NCBI GenBank assembly: GCA_963761035.1
Contig: CAVXFH010000002.1
Span: 1 to 64,000 of the forward strand
Length of the DNA: 64,000 bases
Origin: JARRQJ01 sp963761035
GTDB taxonomy: Bacteria > Pseudomonadota > Gammaproteobacteria > DRLM01
Direction of reading: 5' to 3'
Part shown: in pieces, positions 62,045-64,000 of the stretch
Layout: each line of letters begins with the position of its first letter
Position numbering within the stretch: position 1 is the stretch's first letter
The notes under the pieces: model-generated
Seen by the model: only the letters and a program-made list of their open reading frames with translations
What the model was told of the DNA's origin: nothing
Database searches by the model: none
Position numbers and translations under genes: made by a program

Positions 62045-63283
62045 TCAATCGCCCATGCAATACACCGCCGCCTCGCCAAAAACCGTCTTGAGGTTATAGC
62101 CGCTTCCCTTGAAAGAACTCACCATGGTATCGACCTTACTGTAGTCGCTACTATTCCCGGGATTGCGCAGGCAAACGGTCTTAAATACCTTTTTCACCTG
62201 GCAGCGCGCAAAGGCGTCGCTGTTCGCCAGCTCCATCCCCATCGATTTGGCCCCCGATCCGCCGCCGGGGAGCGACGTATTCCATCCGAGTACCGCGTTG
62301 GGCCCGCTGCGCCAGTAGTTGTCCCAACGATCACTGGTTGTGATATAGCCGTACTTGAAATTGTCGGAATTGATAAGGTATTTCGCCTGTACACGGGTAC
62401 CGGTCGATGCATCGACCATGCCGGCGCTGTTGTACACGAGTCTACCGTTGATTCCGTCCGGATCGGCGTCCTTATCGTGTTGATACTCATAATAGGCAAA
62501 GGCCTGAACCATGGGGTCCATACCGGAATGACAACCAATGCAGTTATTGAGAAAGATGCGGCTGTCTCCGCCGGGGCTGCGCGAAACGTCCTGGCGAATG
62601 CGATCCGGGGGCCGGGAAATATCCTTCAAGGGCTCCAGGTCGCTGCACATGTGATTAATCATTGTGAAACGGAACATTGCCCGGTTTGTCCCGTTGATAA
62701 AGAATGCCTTGGCGGCCGCACGGGTTGTCATGACACCGGCGGTCGCATCAGTGGGCAGGCCCGTCAAGGAGGATTGCGTGGTCTTAACGAGGTTCGCCTT
62801 GAGATCGACACCAAGGGCTTCCATCTGCTCGTAATGCGCGTTATTGCTGACCGAATATGACGGTAACCCAAGGCTGCTCTGCCCAACATAAAGAATGTCA
62901 TCATAAAGCACTTTCCTGAAATCCATGTTGTCGCGGATCATGCCGATCACCGTGGCGGTGTAATCGTTGAGCGGCGCGTACAGGGTTTGATCTCTGTTTG
63001 TCCACGGCGTGACGAAATTCTTCAAGGTAACGTCGTAAAAATCGCTGTTATCCATGGCCATGTCAGCGGCCGCAATTGGGTTGCCTGCGTTGATGTCCGC
63101 TTCCATCTGGCTCAATACGGCATCTGTGGGTGGGACACCGGCCAAGCGATCGTGTATGCGCTTAGCCTGTTCACGCGGCCCCGCATCGGCCGCAGAGAGA
63201 GCGCCCACAGCGAGAAATAGCGCGACTACCAAGCAAGTTACCGCTCTCCGGTAATACCTATTGGGCCTCAGACTGAATTGCAT
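62045..63283 (-). CDS. Periplasmic single-heme protein (DUF1585/1592-like region)
   Basis: 412 residues with a signal peptide (VTCLVVALFLAVGALSAADA, ~15-34). One cytochrome c motif, CIGCH (248-252), lies in RIFLNNCIGCHSGMDPMVQA, which resembles the heme-containing C-terminal parts of DUF1588/DUF1585 proteins. Two further Cys near 213 and the C-terminus (CQVKKVFKTVC, VYCMGD) may form disulfides. First gene of the left-running cluster. Function unknown; probably redox. Confidence 0.72.
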   Translation of the reverse strand: MQFSLRPNRYYRRAVTCLVVALFLAVGALSAADAGPREQAKRIHDRLAGVPPTDAVLSQMEADINAGNPIAAADMAMDNSDFYDVTLKNFVTPWTNRDQTLYAPLNDYTATVIGMIRDNMDFRKVLYDDILYVGQSSLGLPSYSVSNNAHYEQMEALGVDLKANLVKTTQSSLTGLPTDATAGVMTTRAAAKAFFINGTNRAMFRFTMINHMCSDLEPLKDISRPPDRIRQDVSRSPGGDSRIFLNNCIGCHSGMDPMVQAFAYYEYQHDKDADPDGINGRLVYNSAGMVDASTGTRVQAKYLINSDNFKYGYITTSDRWDNYWRSGPNAVLGWNTSLPGGGSGAKSMGMELANSDAFARCQVKKVFKTVCLRNPGNSSDYSKVDTMVSSFKGSGYNLKTVFGEAAVYCMGD

Positions 63284-63706
63284 ATTGTGACCGCCTTCAC
63301 AACGATGTATATCGTGTTATTAATTCGCAACCTTTAAAGAAGATATGCGAAAGCATATATTTCTAAGCTGTCAATACAATCACTTCGAAATTTATCCGTA
63401 TGTGTTCAGATAACGGCAATCCTGTTAATGCAGATCACATACAGGCCTTTTTATCGTACCAACAGGGAAAATGCCCACCGTCGTTCGTAGGCGACAACTT
63501 CCTATCGAGCACGTCCGCCATTTAACCTTTTTCCAGAATGCCGATCTGTGATGGACTGCATATAGCCACTTAAGCGATGCATGTAACTTATTCGACAGAT
63601 TAATAAGATATTAACCTTCGAAGTCATTGCGGCCGTAACTAATTTCGTACCTGCCGGACACGGACTGGCAGTGTTCAAATCGTCAGCGAGCGACAGATTA
63701 AGTAAA
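63284..63706. other. 423-base divergent regulatory region of the secreted redox cluster
   Basis: AT-rich and without a convincing gene. A perfect small inverted repeat, ACGAT-GTAT-ATCGT (63302-63315), lies about 20 bases from the left-hand gene start, where an operator could sit. It must hold the promoters for both the left-running heme operon and the right-running lipoprotein. Confidence 0.4.
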
Positions 63707-64000
63707 ATGAGCAACTTTAGACATCGGCCCTTCCATCAATTGCGCAAGATTGCGCAAATTACCCTCTTTTTGTCATTGCCAGCCATCATAACGGGCTGCG
63801 GCGGCGGTACCGGCAGTGAACAGAAACCAGCGGTGCTGGATACTCCTATTGCCTACATCAAGCGACCGATACCAGTAGACGACCAAGGTAACCCGACTTC
63901 AGATGATGTAAGGCGCGTCCTCGATTTTATCCCCGGAGGTGATCTCTACCTCCGCGATCGCGCCTCGCCAAGTGCCCCGGAGCGCAACATCACTTCACGC
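63707..64000 (+). CDS. Lipoprotein resembling hydrazine-synthase-alpha/PD40 proteins (N-terminal 98 aa, runs off window)
   Basis: The ATG at 63707 starts a signal sequence with lipobox LSLPAIITGC (Cys31) followed by GGGTGSEQKP, then a segment IAYIKRPIPVDDQGNPTSDD and DFIPGGDLYLRDRASPSAPE. The combination of IAYIKRPIP and PGGDLYLRDRASPSA is characteristic of secreted proteins related to the alpha subunit of hydrazine synthase, which have PD40/beta-propeller parts. This is recognition by eye from 98 residues; the rest lies beyond the window. No strong Shine-Dalgarno seen. Confidence 0.5.
   Translation, partial: MSNFRHRPFHQLRKIAQITLFLSLPAIITGCGGGTGSEQKPAVLDTPIAYIKRPIPVDDQGNPTSDDVRRVLDFIPGGDLYLRDRASPSAPERNITSR

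Overview
The window reads as a chromosomal segment of a gammaproteobacterium. The evidence is synteny. The order tRNA-fMet / rimP-nusA-infB-rbfA-truB-rpsO-pnp matches the metY-nusA operon. The blocks lepA-lepB-DUF4845-rnc-era-recO-pdxJ-acpS and rpoE-rseA-rseB-rseC-degP (with nadB divergent) and sdhCDAB-sdhE-ygfX are also typical of the class. ZipA next to SMC, CysZ, YgfZ and RseC fit too. I cannot name a genus. The gene content (succinate dehydrogenase, acetyl-CoA synthetase, several c-type cytochromes, Tat and lipoprotein export) suggests a respiring free-living bacterium.

Layout. 0-2.4 kb: kdp high-affinity K+ uptake operon on the minus strand (micro-ORF, kdpF, kdpA, start of kdpB), carrying three apparent one-base deletions. 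2.4-10.3 kb: an accessory tract of small, unrelated genes (winged-helix/TPR regulator, DsrE-like, DUF4242, GNAT, cupin, GFA, MAPEG, an orphan acidic protein) that ends in a truncated large serine recombinase next to tRNA-Ser(GGA). The MAPEG gene is flanked by two imperfect palindromes that look like integron attC sites. 10.5-14.4 kb: a membrane-anchored cytochrome c, then an MscS-like channel, a frameshifted soluble MgtE-N/CBS protein and a full MgtE Mg2+ transporter. 14.4-24.5 kb: zipA, smc, queF, a D-ribulokinase-like FGGY kinase, cysZ, a degenerate HD-GYP protein, and a CbbY-like phosphatase with an aminotransferase. 24.6-29.5 kb: dksA with a Lys/Ala-rich tail, acs, uppP and two small conserved proteins.

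29.5-49.7 kb is nearly all minus strand and holds the core translation/transcription operon, the protein export and RNase III/Era block, and the envelope-stress (sigma-E) block. 49.9-56.7 kb holds nadB, the sdh operon with its assembly factors, and ygfZ. 56.8-64 kb holds a secreted redox cluster: ApbE flavin transferase, a Tat-exported DUF1501-type protein, a lipoprotein with two heme motifs plus a LamG fold, a periplasmic single-heme protein, and, divergently, the start of a lipoprotein resembling hydrazine-synthase-alpha/PD40 proteins. This last cluster is the best candidate here for an undescribed system.

The window contains at least five apparent one-base frameshifts (kdpB, kdpA twice, the mgtE-like gene, degP) and one gene (sdhE) whose expected start codon reads AGG. 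Some or all may be sequencing errors; raw reads would decide.
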